This document shows positions 9,566 through 21,680 of a stretch of 64,000 nt of DNA, in pieces (position 1 is the stretch's first letter; every line of letters starts with the position of its first letter). The position numbers and the translations under genes are program-made. The notes below the pieces were generated by a model that saw nothing but the letters and a program-made list of their open reading frames with translations, was not told where the DNA came from and searched no databases. The stretch comes from Isoetes taiwanensis (taxonomy: Eukaryota; Streptophyta; Lycopodiopsida; Isoetales; Isoetaceae). The stretch is taken from assembly GCA_021234155.1 (NCBI GenBank), contig JAJEKV010000034.1, forward strand, positions 14,740,671 through 14,804,670, written 5' to 3'.

Positions 9566-10550
9566 GCAGGGGCTAGGTTTTACTTCTAACTCTTTACTTT
9601 TCTTCTTCGTTCTTCTTGTTTTCTTTTTATAACCCGGTGGACAAATTATCTTTGTCCGGATATATAAAGCGTGCGATTTAGCATTGAAGAAGAACGGATG
9701 ATCATACAAAACGCATGCGGTTCTTGTTGCGAGAAGGAATCACATCCTCCCCGATCACAACAATAGCCCAATCATTTGTGTTCTTCACGAAATCTTCGAG
9801 AGATGGAAATCGAATGAAGTCACCAAAGACGTAGGTTTTTGGACCGAAAGCATCTTGTTTTAGGGCATGCTAAAGCATTTTGCATCGCCTTGAGGAGGCA
9901 AGGAGGTTGCCATGGCGAGGGGGTTAATTCGGCAGAGGCAAGATCCTACTGGTGGCAAGCAAACAGGTGCAATAGGCGACTTTGCAAAGTTTGAGAACAA
10001 TTTCGAAAGGCCTAAAGGGCCGTTTTGCCATGAAGTTTGTCGGAGTTGATTCTCGAATCGTAGATTTTTGGAGAACCGGCAAGAAGGGGTATCGATCATC
10101 GCAAACCAAACTATGGCAAGGGGAGATTCCTCACTACATGACCAGTGAAATTATGCATTTCTCAAATTCAAATTTTGTATGTTGATATAAGAGTGGAGTA
10201 TGTGGAAGAGGTAGTTCCAAATTGATTCATTTGAATCTAATATCGACTAGTTGCGATCAGATTGTATTAGGCAAATACTTGCCTTTCTTAAAAAAAAAAA
10301 AATATATCCAACTTCGTGGTTTTAGTCTACAATTTTTTATCGGTATTTTTCTTTTCCAATTCTCGATTTCTGGCACAGAAATTATCTCACATGTAAATTA
10401 TGAACATCTTTTCCCTCCAATGGTTTTAATGGCATGTATTTATTTGCATATAATGATTTATCAAAGAAGCAGTTAAACTTAATGATCCACTAGATTCCCA
10501 CAAGCTTTCTTATTTTAAATACAATCATATTGATTTTTAAATTGTAGTAT
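9566..10550. other. Spacer, no gene recognised
   Basis: Short open frames on both strands (for example 9982-10185) overlap each other and show no family signature. AT content rises from about 10200. Confidence 0.35.
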
Positions 10551-10551
10551 A

Positions 10552-11260
10552 TATTATTATTTTAATCTATGCCATGTGGCAATATTTGATTGGTTAGAAG
10601 ATATGTTAGAAACATCAATGGTTTTTCTATATGTCATAATAGTAATTCTTTATTTAAAAATATATGCCACGTGTTGATATTCGATTAGTTAAAATAACTT
10701 TTTTTTATTTAAAAAGTATACTACGTGTCAGTATTTCATTAGCTAAAAGGCAATTAGAAACAACACCTTGTTTTTTCTATATGTTATTATAATGCTCTTT
10801 TACATGTCCTTATTTTACAAAAACAATACTTAATACCACTAAAAACAATAGATAGATTTCAATAACACGTGTCGTTCTTTTGTAAATAACATGCGGTTTT
10901 TTTAAAAACCATTGTTGTAAGTTAGTCTTTCACGTATAGCAATATTTAAATCTACGTGTCTTATTTTAAGGAAAAACAACACGTGGCTCCTAAAAAAAAC
11001 AACAGTCAAGAAAAAAATTACACGTCGAAAAAGTTCGGTAAAAACAACACTGAAAAAAAGGACACGTTGACAAAAAAACAAAAAAGTGCCAGAAAAACCA
11101 CCGTGGAATTTTTTGCCAAAAAACCACTGTCTCTTTGTGCAAATCCGGATAAACGGGCCACGTGGACTTTTGGGGCCATTTTGGTGTTGTTTTTGGCATA
11201 AAACAACACTTCCGTACAACAAAAAAACAACTGTGGACCAAAAATTGGGGTCAGTGTGAA
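10552..11260 (-). mobile_element. AT-rich non-autonomous element, copy A
   Basis: It is homologous to 51895-52765. The last ~270 bp are nearly identical in both, ending GGGGTCAGTGTGAA; on the minus strand this starts TTCACACTGACCCC with GGTCCACAG shortly after. The body carries repeated GCCACGTG-type motifs followed by AT-rich blocks (near 10574, 10667, 10724). That minus-strand start resembles the start of the 0.77 kb elements at 5427 and 42741. The inner boundary is approximate. The open frame 10902-11222 on the minus strand lies within the conserved end and is duplicated with it, so I do not treat it as a gene. Confidence 0.6.
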
Positions 11261-11994
11261 CGCATTGTTTAATTTTATGACTGGTACCAAGGTATAATAT
11301 GGCAGCACAAGCTTCTTACATGCTTGCGACCATGTTTTCATGGGCCAGATGTAAGACATTATCTCCAAACAAAGATATATGATGCATGATCATGCCTGTG
11401 TGTTCCACTTCATTAGAAGACTAGGAGCTCCCTTAATAGAATTTCAGCGTAGAAGTTGTAACCTTGCTTCCCTTTAGAGAAGGCATGATTGTTAAGAGGA
11501 GTTCATATTGGATAAACTAATCCTTATGCTTTTTGTGTTTGCAGAACATGTCGTTGTTGATAATGAGAAACAACCAAAAGAGATCAACATGGACATACAT
11601 TGGATCTGGACACTTGTATCGAATCAACTCTTCAATGCCAGAATCTGTTTCCAATATTTGCCATAAATGCTTTTCTTTCTATTATCGCGTCAACTGTTTT
11701 TGTTCATTGAATCTCTGTACCTGACTGTTAATTGTTGGAGGGGACAATCACGAAGGAAGTACATTGTTTATTCTCGAGATTGAAGCCTACCCCTGAGATG
11801 AGGATGATTTTTGGCTAATTGCTCCAGGCACTGCTGTTTAACTTGCAAAAAAGGGACTGCAACAAGGCTTGGCCTGCATTTTGTTGTCTTCAAATGTCAT
11901 GCTATTTTATTTTTTATATTCAATAAAATCCTCACGTCATTACGGGCTAAATTGTTATAAATATTATCAAATACTGGTAGGTGGTAGCCTTACT
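11261..11994. other. Spacer upstream of the MED28 fragment, one possible exon
   Basis: At 11545, after a TTTGTGTTTGCAG acceptor-like sequence, a frame reads EHVVVDNEKQPKEINMDIHW and stays open for about 40 codons. This could be a captured exon of an unidentified gene or chance. Nothing else stands out. Confidence 0.25.
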
Positions 11995-12311
11995 ATGCAA
12001 ATGGATTCCCCTCAGACAGCAACACAGGCAGAGATGATAGGCTGGGTGGCTGCTATGGATTCTGCTCTGCTATCTTGCTTATTAGCTCAGGAACTTCAGG
12101 CTGCAGATCATTCAGGACATGCATCTCATCATGGTATTCTTTATTGTGCGCCGTGTTGAAATGCACCATATTTTAATTATTTTCTTATGGATTTCTAGTT
12201 GATGTTGAATGCCATGCGAAAGAGTTCATGGAATCTGTGAAGAAATTACAAATGTTTTTTACTCATATAAATCATGAATACGAACCCCGCAAAGAAGAAC
12301 GTCTTAAGAAG
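11995..12311 (+). pseudogene. MED28: Mediator subunit 28 gene fragment (two exons)
   Basis: MED28 is a small coiled-coil subunit of the Mediator complex that bridges transcription factors and RNA polymerase II in the nucleus. Exon 1 (11995-12133) reads AAMDSALLSCLLAQELQAAD, then SGHASHH. A 65-nt intron (12134-12198, GT...TTCTAG) follows, and exon 2 (12199-12311) reads VDVECHAKEFMESVKKLQMF, then a basic stretch ending RLKK before GTATGT. Splicing in phase 1 restores the Val that starts exon 2. The match is to the N-terminal half of plant MED28 (ESALLPCLPARELQA and DVERHARDFMEAAKKLQ in the Arabidopsis protein, as I recall it). I found no exon for the following coiled-coil half in the next 3 kb. 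It is therefore either a captured fragment, perhaps within the Helitron ending at 15733, or a gene with a very long intron. No stop or frameshift is visible in the two exons. Confidence 0.72.
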
Positions 12312-13500
12312 GTATGTTATCCTTTATGTATTGATCTTTTTGTCATTGTTAATCAAGGGTGCTTCATATATCCTTGAACATTTTGTAGCTTATCGAACTG
12401 AAACAAATGGGGAACTGAATCTTTTGCCTTGGTTTCCTGCAACAAGTAGTTGAAAATCTGCAAGACTAGGACTAAGGTTTTAACATGTGCATTTTTTTCA
12501 CAGCATTATGTAAATTTGTGAATGGAAGGAGAATGTTCTAAACTTACACAACATTATTGAAATTTGTGGATGGAAGGAGAATGTTCTAAACTGCACCTGG
12601 CTATTGCATACCACAGCTTGCATAGAACAAGTTGATTTTAAGTTGCACTAAGTGCATACCTTAGGGCTTTCTATGGATTTTTTTCAAGGCCTCAGATAGA
12701 TTCGTAGCTTTCGTTTGAGTTTATTGCAAGCCTTTCGTGAAATATTCCTTTTTTTGATGGTGCCAAGCTTTTTGCACAAGGATTTTGGTGGACAACATAA
12801 CTCACCTACGGAAGTCTTTGCAGGTTGCAACACACTATTGAATTTTTTAACTATGCAAGGAGTAAAATAATAATAATAATCTCTTAGGTTATATAATGCT
12901 TCCCTTGATTTGTGAATTATCAACATCACAAAAAATAAGCTCCCCTATTTGCTGGATCCTGCAACTACCCCTGCAGCATTTGGCGCCAAAATAAAAATAG
13001 TCATCGGGAAGACTCCATTAAAGAAACAGAGTTTACATGACAGGCATCAGAATGAAAACTAGAGTAGGAAGATAAAACCATTGAAGATGGAACTTAAGAG
13101 TCTACCTTTGGCAGTTGTTGACCAAAATGGTCCGCTTCCCCTTACCCATCGACATCTCTAAACTCAATAGAGTATCTGCAAAAAGCCTCTTGACCTAGCT
13201 GATCGAATTGAATTCCTTGACAAACGTAGATATACAGGCATATATAATGCTAATTTTTGATTCCCTAAAAATTCGTATTGCCATGACCAAGCCATACGAC
13301 TCTACTATTCATACCGATTTTCCTGACTACTTAACCAGTTAAATATCCTAGACTAGCAGGTCCAGTAGGCCCAAGTTCAGAGACCCGTTCCATGTCGATA
13401 CTCTAATCTATGATGTCAAAACATGACTTTGAACTATGATTTAAGCCACTTCACTCTCCGACCATGAAGGGCAACCCTCCGTGCGCAGCACCTTGTTTAT
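12312..13500. other. Non-coding stretch with a 45-bp tandem duplication
   Basis: A GTGGATGGAAGGAGAATGTT-type unit with CTAAACT is duplicated at about 12500-12590. Otherwise it is AT-rich sequence without a recognisable exon. Confidence 0.4.
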
Positions 13501-13506
13501 TTATGT

Positions 13507-13533
13507 ACTAGAAAAAGTGCCCAGCGTTGTTGG
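13507..13533 (-). mobile_element. Possible Helitron 3' end (minus strand)
   Basis: The minus strand ends in CTAGT after a T-run and a short hairpin: on the plus strand ACTAG AAAAAGTG, then CCAGC GTT GTTGG. This is the layout of plant Helitron 3' ends, but the stem is only five pairs with one wobble. If real, its body lies at higher coordinates. Confidence 0.4.
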
Positions 13534-13555
13534 TTTTTGTTGGGATTAAACTAAA

Positions 13556-13772
13556 AAATTAATATAAAGAAAAGGCTGATGGCGTTCGGTTTTTCCTCAT
13601 TTGTATTTGCAAATAGGATGATCTTGACTATTGTGAATGGGCAAACAAACAACAACAAAAAAAAAAAGTTAATATAAAGAAAAGGCTGATGGCGTTGGGT
13701 TTTTCCTCATTTGTATTTGCAAATAGGATGATCTTGACTATTGTGAATGGGCAGAAAAACAACAACAAAAAA
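13556..13772. repeat. ~111-bp tandem duplication
   Basis: Two almost identical copies (about 13556-13660 and 13667-13772) carry TTAATATAAAGAAAAGGCTG and ATTTGCAAATAGGATGATCT. They differ at only a few positions, so the duplication is recent. Confidence 0.85.
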
Positions 13773-14890
13773 CTTTGGAAATAGCAGATTAAAAGTAGGC
13801 CAACAAACATATCACTTCACGCTTGGCCAAAAAAAGCTCCTGTATGCAACTATGCATCTCTATTCCTGAACATAACTTGAGCTGAATTCAAACACCCGAG
13901 CAATCCTAATATTTATTCAAACACTCTAAAGTTCATTATTTGCATCGAGCAATCCTAACATTCTAAAGTTCATTATTTGTGTTGATGATGTGATCTTGGC
14001 AGATGATGTGCATGCAATTGGACAAATGAATTTGATCTACAATGAGTTTTTTGCTTTTCACAAAAGATGCCCCCAAAACACATACTATCTTAGCCTGTTG
14101 TATGCAAGAATGCAGGTTCTGTTATGCATGTTTTTTGCAGCTTAAAGCTCTTCCCTTATGAAAAACATCATTGTTTAGGTGAATATGCAAATATTTTGCT
14201 ATCATATGTCTTGCTTCAAAATCTCAGTTAATACAATGTAGTTGCAACTTTATGCAAGTTAATAAGGAGTTTGTATGAACTGAACTTACTATCTTTTTAC
14301 ACGGCTACTGAAGATGGCTGGATGGAAATGTCTTATCGATAATGCTACTGAAGATGGCAGGATGGAAATAGGACAAACAGAATTCAATATGTACTCATAC
14401 ATTCAGGTAGTTCTTGAATCATTCTTTTGCTTTGTCACTTACATGAAGAGATAGCATCAATATTCGTGCTTCTATTTGAATAGAAGCAGTTATGGCCATT
14501 GCTACCATCGAATGGAGATGCAAAAGAAGAGTAAGAACTCTTCACTTCAGGCCATTCCCATTGTACGCTTTGTCTTGAAAATCATTAGGTGAAAAATATT
14601 TAGGTGAAAAATCACACGTTCGTGTTCAATCCTACATCCAGTGCAATCATTTTGTTAGAATGCTAATCCTACGTCCACTGCAATCATTTTGTTAAAAATG
14701 CAGGAACCTACATTAACATTTTCTAGGTCTGGAGCTAACGTCTGAAAATATTTGCTATGAATATTTGCTATGTCAAGGGCTAACGTTTGAATACCAAACA
14801 TCTTTAACTAACTCATGTTCTCTTGGTTTTGAATAATAAATCCAAGTCTCAGCATTTTCAATAATTCTATGTATCCTTCCTACGGTGCGA
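13773..14890. other. AT-rich stretch with possible exon-like pieces
   Basis: Short segments such as the frame ending TEFNMYSYIQ before GTAGTT (about 14340-14406) look exon-like but match no family I know. GCTACTGAAGATGGC is duplicated near 14305 and 14343. Nothing firmer is visible. Confidence 0.25.
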
Positions 14891-14894
14891 AAAT

Positions 14895-15180
14895 GTTCAG
14901 AAATTTTAGACTGAGTTCAAATAATTTCTTGGTTATAGGCTACAATACCATGACTTGGCAGCAAGTTCAAATAATTTGTTATAACATTGTCTTCTACAAA
15001 ATAAAATAGGAATATAAAATGTTGATGTGCATCATTGTCTTCGAGGAATCCTAGACTGACTTCAAATAATCTTCTGATTCTAGGCTACAATTTTGCAACT
15101 TGCTAAGTTCAAATGATTGTTTGTAACAATGTCTTTTACGATGAGAATTTAAAAATGTTAATGTAGATCATTGTCTTCTT
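14895..15180. repeat. ~145-bp diverged tandem duplication
   Basis: Two units each contain TTTAGACTGA or CTAGACTGAC, TTCAAATAAT, a GGCTACAAT stretch, an AAGTTCAAAT stretch and an ACAATGTCTT or ACATTGTCTT stretch. Period estimated by eye. Confidence 0.6.
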
Positions 15181-15705
15181 CCCGAGGCAACCTCCAAACA
15201 CAATGCCATGATATACTCCTATTTTCTAAATCAAAGGCATGTCATGCCATTATAGTGTATTCTAATCCACAATTGAATGTGTTCCTAGAGTCATCACTTA
15301 CTTTAGAACATTTGAACATACTGGATAGATAAAGAGGTTAGCCAACAACTCTGAGAAGTACCATGATGCTACTAAATCCAGACAGTAATGTTAGTAACCA
15401 AAATCATCACATCATTCACTTGATAAACATATCCCTTATTTCAACATTTGGGTAGGAAAGAAAAAGATAATGAACAACTCCAAGAAGTACCATGAGCCTA
15501 ATAAAGCCAATGTAACAATATTTGAACCTATCAAAGACTAGCAGGTATATTGAGTAAGATCTACAAAGGCCAACCAAATATATTGAGGGCTAAGAATAAT
15601 GTAGAATAGATTTAAAAAGAAATTGCTCAAGGAGCAAATTGTACCAGTAATAAAGTTACATATCCAGCCAACTATGAAACAGCCACGTCTTCTCATTGTT
15701 ACTAA

Positions 15706-15733
15706 GCCCGGCAATGCCGGGCACCATAACTAG
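15706..15733 (+). mobile_element. Helitron 3' terminus
   Basis: A perfect 7-bp stem GCCCGGC-AAT-GCCGGGC (15706-15722) is followed seven bases later by CTAG (15730-15733), and the next base is T. Hairpin plus CTRR, with insertion before T, defines the 3' end of a Helitron, the rolling-circle DNA transposons that often carry host-gene fragments. The matching 5' TC end upstream was not located, so the element length is unknown. It may include the MED28 fragment 3.4 kb upstream, which has the same strand orientation. Confidence 0.82.
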
Positions 15734-15774
15734 TGGTTTATGGTATGGTTTTTCAATGCTAGACGATGATTTTC

Positions 15775-16070
15775 CACATTGGTTTTCTTTTGTAGCATGG
15801 TTTACTAGAATTAGTGTAGTTTGGAAGGTGGAATTAGTGTAGTTTGAAGGTGGTTTTCTTTCGCCAATTTAAATACCTAGTGGTTATTCATATTGGTTTT
15901 CTATTGCCGAAATTATCTATTAAAAATCGATCACATTGGTTTTCTTGTGTAGTATGGTTTATTAAAATTAATGTAGTTTACAAGGTGGTTTTTACTGCCA
16001 ATATAAATATCTAGTGGTTATTCATGTTGTTTTTCTATTGCGTAATTGTCTACTAAAAATCGAAGTATGA
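15775..16070. repeat. Diverged tandem repeat of ~130-160 bp
   Basis: TTGGTTTTCTT-TGTAG-ATGGTTTA, AATTA-TGTAGTTT, AAGGTGGTTTT, a CTAGTGGTTATTCAT stretch and TTTTCTATTGC recur in order across two main units. This directly follows the Helitron end. Confidence 0.6.
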
Positions 16071-16489
16071 TTTGTAGCATGGGTTTTCGTACCAATTTAA
16101 TTTGCATGGTGGTTATTTATAATTCTCAACCAAAAGGGTGGTTATTCATAATGCTTATTCATAAACTTCAATAGATATTAAACTTTCATGATATAGATTA
16201 AATTATTACTTCAATATATGCTACTTAAATGCATGCTTATATTTAAGACTACCGGAAATAATCGAATATTGTAGTGTAGTTACAGGAAAACCCTAGAAAT
16301 TTTGATGGAAATGGCTCAAAAAATGCTGTGGAATCTTTTTGGTTATGATTTTTTTTATTTTTTTTTAGGTTGCCGCATATTTCAAGAACGACTCCTCCCC
16401 AAACCCCGGTATTTGATTTTGAACCGAGTCCCTAACCCTTTGCTCCAATGAAGTTGCAGTGTAACAATTTTGTTCATGCAAAGCGTAAG

Positions 16490-16714
16490 TGGCAACGATT
16501 CCACTTTTTGCAAGGGCGGATTTTAACTCGCCCAAGAAGATTTGTGCTTTGCCAACTTCAAGCTAAGCAGGAACACCGGCTCCAAGAAAACCAGTGATCC
16601 CAGCTGCTTTGATCTTGGAGATGGCAGCAATGCAAAACACCCTTCTGGCATCCTATCTGGTCCTTCTTCAAGAAACGGGCGCGGCCATAGCCGCCGCCCT
16701 AAACTGCCGCCATA
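16490..16714 (+). CDS. Unidentified open frame, exon-like C-terminus
   Basis: A plus-strand frame running through about 16527-16714 reads LAQEDLCFANFKLSRNTGSK, later a Gly/Arg-rich tail (RNGRGHSRRPKLPP), then TAG. Its GC content and lack of repeats differ from the AT-rich surroundings, so it may be the last exon of a captured host gene. No family was recognised. Confidence 0.2.
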
Positions 16715-17462
16715 GTCCGATATGCTCATTGTAACATCTCTTTGTGGTTAAAGGATATCACTACAAAAACGTTGAGCCTTTTCGACGTCTATATCGACCT
16801 TTGAACGTCGATGCAACGTCGATCATCGACGTTCAAAGGTCGACGATAAACCTCTATATCGACTGACGACCGTCGATCGTCGACCAAAAACCGTCGAAAT
16901 ACGTGTCGAAATAGCGGCGTCGATGGTCGACGATGAATCGGCGATCATCGACCGGTCGTGACGTGGCGATGCCACGCTGGCCGTCCAGCGTCACCGCCCA
17001 CTGAACGTCGATGATCGACGTTCAGCTGGCGTGCCATGGTGGCGTGCCACGCTGGAGGTTTCGCGGTCGGCGGTGTTTACACGGTGCGCGCGTTACCGGA
17101 CGTCGATGATCGACGTTCCATGCCAGGTGGCGTGCCATGGTGGACGTCGAGCATCGACGTCTCTAAATATTAAAAAAAAAAATTAAAAAATTTAATGGGT
17201 GCAATTTAAGACATATTAAGTTGTAAAGACTTCGAATTTTATTTATCAAATAAAATATTTGGAGAAATCTAAATTAATCAATTAAAATCTAATTAAAAAC
17301 AACTAAAATCTAAATTAATCAATTAAAATCTAAATTAATCAATTAAAGATCGTTCTTAAAATATTCTTAGGTATCAGAGGCGTACACGTAATCAAAATAT
17401 AAAAAGTAGTGAGAAAATATACTTTCAAAATCATATTCAACAAAAGTTAATGTATCATTGAA

Positions 17463-20400
17463 CTACAAAATACGTAAAAGTCTATTCACCACACTTGGAG
17501 TTGGAGAATAGCGAGACATAACATAAAAATCGAAGAGTTCAAGCTTCGCTACCGTATGACCTCTCGTCTTCCTCGTCGTCCTACCATGAAAACATATCAC
17601 GAAGCTTAAAGCTAAATACTTGCAAAGAATTATGTAGTGAATAATACATACATCACCCTTTTCACCAAGAGCGATTCGGATGGCCGCCGCATTGCCCAAT
17701 CGATTAGCCCTTTCGCGATCATCTCTAGTCGCTGGCCGTTTAAGGATTGTTTGGCACAAGCTGTTAAAATTACTATAACCACCAGATCCCGGCCATGTTG
17801 GTAGCATAACGCCCGATTCTCGGTCGCACCTTGTCGCCAAAGTCGGGCCGAGTTGCCGCTTCTCCTCTCACGACAATATGTTGGCCTTGCAAGACCGCAA
17901 CACAACACAAGTCCTTAGTCCCTTTATATTAATCTAGATATACGTCTACGACTTGTGCTAAGCATTAGAGATGTACTACTTAATGACGCCGCTCATCCAA
18001 TGGGGTCGAAGTCGCTTCTTCTATCGGGACATTTTCCATATCAAGATGTTTTATCGCCTCTCTTCTTCGGGTCGTGGTTCGCATAACGTAAATCAAACAT
18101 GAGTACGATATTGATCACGATTAAGAACAAGGGAAAGTAATACCTCATGGCTTTAACATGTTGACCAGCTCGCCATCATCACGGCCTTCGTGGACATCTC
18201 TCCTGCTTTTGAGCTCGGGATATTCCTCCTCTAGCCTATTCCTTAGTTCTATTTTCTCTCAAGATCAAATGAGTCATCCCTCCAAGTACCCTTGTGGACG
18301 TTGGTAACAATGTTGTTCGTGAGGGCATTCAGTCTCCTATGAAATTCCTCTCCATCTTTAGTAGTGCCCAGCGGAAACTTGTGTTCGCTTCACTCAACAA
18401 AGAAAATCGACTTCAAAGTTAATACATATGAATAAGTGTTAGTGAACCATAAATTACGTAATTGAAGACGAACTCACTCATATAAGAAGTGGTGTGCACG
18501 TTCAGTGGGCGGTCCAGAAGCCTCTCTAGCTGGGGTCAAGAGGAAAGTCTGGGACCTTATTTTGCCGTCGACGCTCATTACCGACGCTCCTTCGGGGAGG
18601 TTCCTGAGGCTCGCCCTGATATTCGCCAGTGTAGGCAAAGCTATGTCGAGCGGGAACACCCCTCGCCCTAGTTGCGGCCAGGGCCCTTTGCACTGCGGCG
18701 AATTCTTCAGGCGACAACGCAACGCTGATCGCCGAAACCGGACTGTCGGTGGGTGGTGTGCTTTCTTCCCGGGAGATCAGACGTGATATGACGGAGATCC
18801 ATACTGAGATCGTGGGATCCTCGCCCCCGAGATGAGCCCTCGCCTCTTATTCTTCTTGGGCTGCGGGTTATGCCCGGGGTTGGTACCCAAACAAAGCCCC
18901 AAATATAAGGGTGCAACCCAAGCACACGAAGAAAAGAACAATGGTGGATATGCACCCTACATTTAGAAAAATATTTATTAGAATATATTAGAAATAAACT
19001 ACTAACCTAAATGTTAACCTAGCTAATAATGCATACCAAACCAAGAAAATGGTTTAGGTGGCGGTGGCGGATTACGTCCGAACCAAGTACTTCCCCAAAC
19101 GTGGGCTTAACGCGGGTTTGTTGTCGCCAAGAATGTTGTCAATCCACCAAAGTAATGTGGTTGGCAACCCATAGTAGGTCACGCGACTAAAGCTCATGAT
19201 TGCTGGACATGCACAAGTACCTCTAAGTTATTAATATTGAGTGTGTTGAATGACATATTAAGAAATTAAGAAACTTTAATTACATAGAAACTTCATTGCA
19301 CATTTAACAAGCTTTGTTTTATTATATTGGATGTAATAAAAGTTTGACGATATTAACATGGCTCGACTTACAAATGTCTTTAAATATTTACTAGTTACAC
19401 AACGTTCTAGACAAGGTATACAATGTCTAATTCATTCTTTAAGTGTCGCAAACAACAACTTTGACATCTCTAAGGCATCCATGCACTTCATATGTCGCCT
19501 TTGTCTCACAACCATGGTGGAAGATATTCCAACACTTTGTAAGGCTTCAACAACTTTAAGCTTTGCATCGTTGTGTGAACACGCGCGCGTGATGAGCCAT
19601 CATTCTTGTTTTTGCTCCTCCAACTTGTCAAGACGCCGTTGGTACATATGTGTTGGATTGATGTATTGGCCATTGTCGACATTGTTAAACCACTCCATTC
19701 GCCGCATAGCTTGCACAAAATCAAGGAGCATGTCATAGATGTATCCCAATGCATAGACATCATGAATTTCGCCCCCAAACACGATCATCATCCTTCGATT
19801 TCTCAAAGACACTTTTCTCGCATTCAAGGATATTTCGCTTGTCCATCCGAAAGTGAGTATTGGCTCTTCAACATGGGACGACGCTCTTTGCAATAATAAT
19901 GTAATGCGCCATCCCAATCACCAATTGCCACCCAAACATTTGTGTACTTGTCGCCAAAATGTAATTTGACTCTTTTGCAATTGAGCTTTGTGTGAGTAAA
20001 GTGGCCCTTGTGGATCTCAAATGACACCTTCCGCTAGGGCAAGAGCTATCTCTCGAACATACCGATATACAACTCTCATTCGAGCCCTAACTTCAGCGGA
20101 TATGTGTTTAGGGAGGCCTTTTGTCGTGGGCTATTGCGTTTGACCATCTCCTATAACGTGAAAGGTCCCGAGGTAAATAGTCAAACAAGTGTGCAAGTGT
20201 TTCTCCATTCATAAATGGTAGAATCACCATTGGCCCTATGGTACCCCCAAGCTAGAGCTAGCAACTTCATAAGCAAGTCCAATGGGTGTAGCCAAGCAGG
20301 ATGCTGACTCTTGAAGCGTTATATATATTTTTGGGCCTTCTCATATGACATGCTCCTATCTCCCCTTTATAAACCCATCCAAAGATAGAACTCATCATCT

Positions 20401-20934
20401 TGGAAGTGTTGTGTTCCAACGATCTTGATTTGATATGTGCTATGAGTTGATCTCTTCAATCAGCGCATCAGCTCTACGGCCTCTATGGGTATGGGTTCAA
20501 CTAAGATTGATGTCTTCATGTGATTTTCCAAAGAAAAGTGGGGCATGCTAGGCCCCCGCTCCACTAGAGCTTCCCCTTGATGCAAGGCGTTTCTTATTAT
20601 CTCCAACCGACGGCATTGAGATCCTTAATGACATTCTTGTGATCTCGTGACGCCGCTTTTTGGAGGAATTCCAACTAGCTACCCATTCCTCGACACGAGC
20701 CTTTGCATTGGGACTTTGAAGCTGCACTGAATGGTTCAAACATGTCTCCAGTTCGACCATGGGGTTTCCAAGCATTGACTTTACATGTGTGTTCAGAAGA
20801 GATGTCAACATTTCCTCCCGGCCCCGCCATTTTGATGCTAACTCATTTTGACACTTCCTTTGACATGCCTTTACAAAATGGTCGAGACGTTGACCGGGGC
20901 TTTGTGTCTCCTGTCGGGACTTTCGTTGGCACAT
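17463..20934 (-). pseudogene. Decayed coding region inside the CACTA-like element
   Basis: Minus-strand frames at 20934-20548, 20027-19824, 19917-19600, 18722-18474 and 17840-17463 are short, shift frame relative to each other and end in stops. The first is rich in basic and polar residues with long helical stretches (KKRRHEITRMSLRISMPSVG). The 19.6-20.0 kb pair contains WDGALHYYCKERRPMLKS and YINPTHMYQRRLDKLEEQKQ. Position and strand suggest the remains of the element's own protein genes. I do not recognise a transposase core, so this rests on context. Confidence 0.35.
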
Positions 20935-21344
20935 ATCTCATTTATGAGCACACGTCTAATCTCACTAAGCATTTGTGTCTTCACATTTGGGGCCATACCT
21001 ACAAACCAAATTAAACTAATTTTATCGGCAATGCATAAAAAAATACAAAGAAAAAAAGGATTCGTGGATTAACCTAAATACATTAGCAAATAAATTTACA
21101 AGAGTAGTAGGTGAGCTTGGACCCGAAGCACTTAGTCCCCTCCACTCAAGGTGGAGTCGACCATGCCCCTTGCCCAAGTCTCCCCAAGTTTTTTTAAACC
21201 TAAACAAAGCATTAAACTTAAACGTATTAAAAATAAATTCTTACCTGGAATAAGTACAAGGTGTTCGTTGTCGTTCGCAAAAGCAACGCATTTTGTTAGG
21301 AGTTATGCATGCAAAACAAGACATCCAATGGTTAGAAAAAAATA

Positions 21345-21680
21345 TTAAACTAAGTAAGAAACAAAACATTGCAAGGTCGTTCATCGACCTTGCATTAAAA
21401 AAAGAAAAAAACAAAAACAAAGGAAGCCGTCCTTCATCGACGAAGAAAATAATAGAGGAAGAATCGAAGAGGAAAAACGAATGGTGAAAAAGAATGGAGG
21501 AGGAGGAGGAAGAAGAAGAAAAAGTGGAGGAGGATGATGAAGAAGAAATAGAAGAAGAAGAAGAAATAGAGGAAGAGATGATGAGAGAAAGGGATGTAAG
21601 AATTCGGAAAAGAATATAGAAGAGGGAGGGATTTGGAAGAAGGAAGAAGAAGCAAGAATTTGGAAGAGCAAAAAAGCAAT
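21345..21680. repeat. Purine-rich low-complexity stretch (GAA/GGA)
   Basis: A plus-strand polypurine run, dominated by GAAGAA and GAGGAGGA, occupies most of 21480-21650 inside the CACTA-like element. Predicted Glu/Lys or Phe/Leu/Ser-rich peptides here are compositional. Confidence 0.75.
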
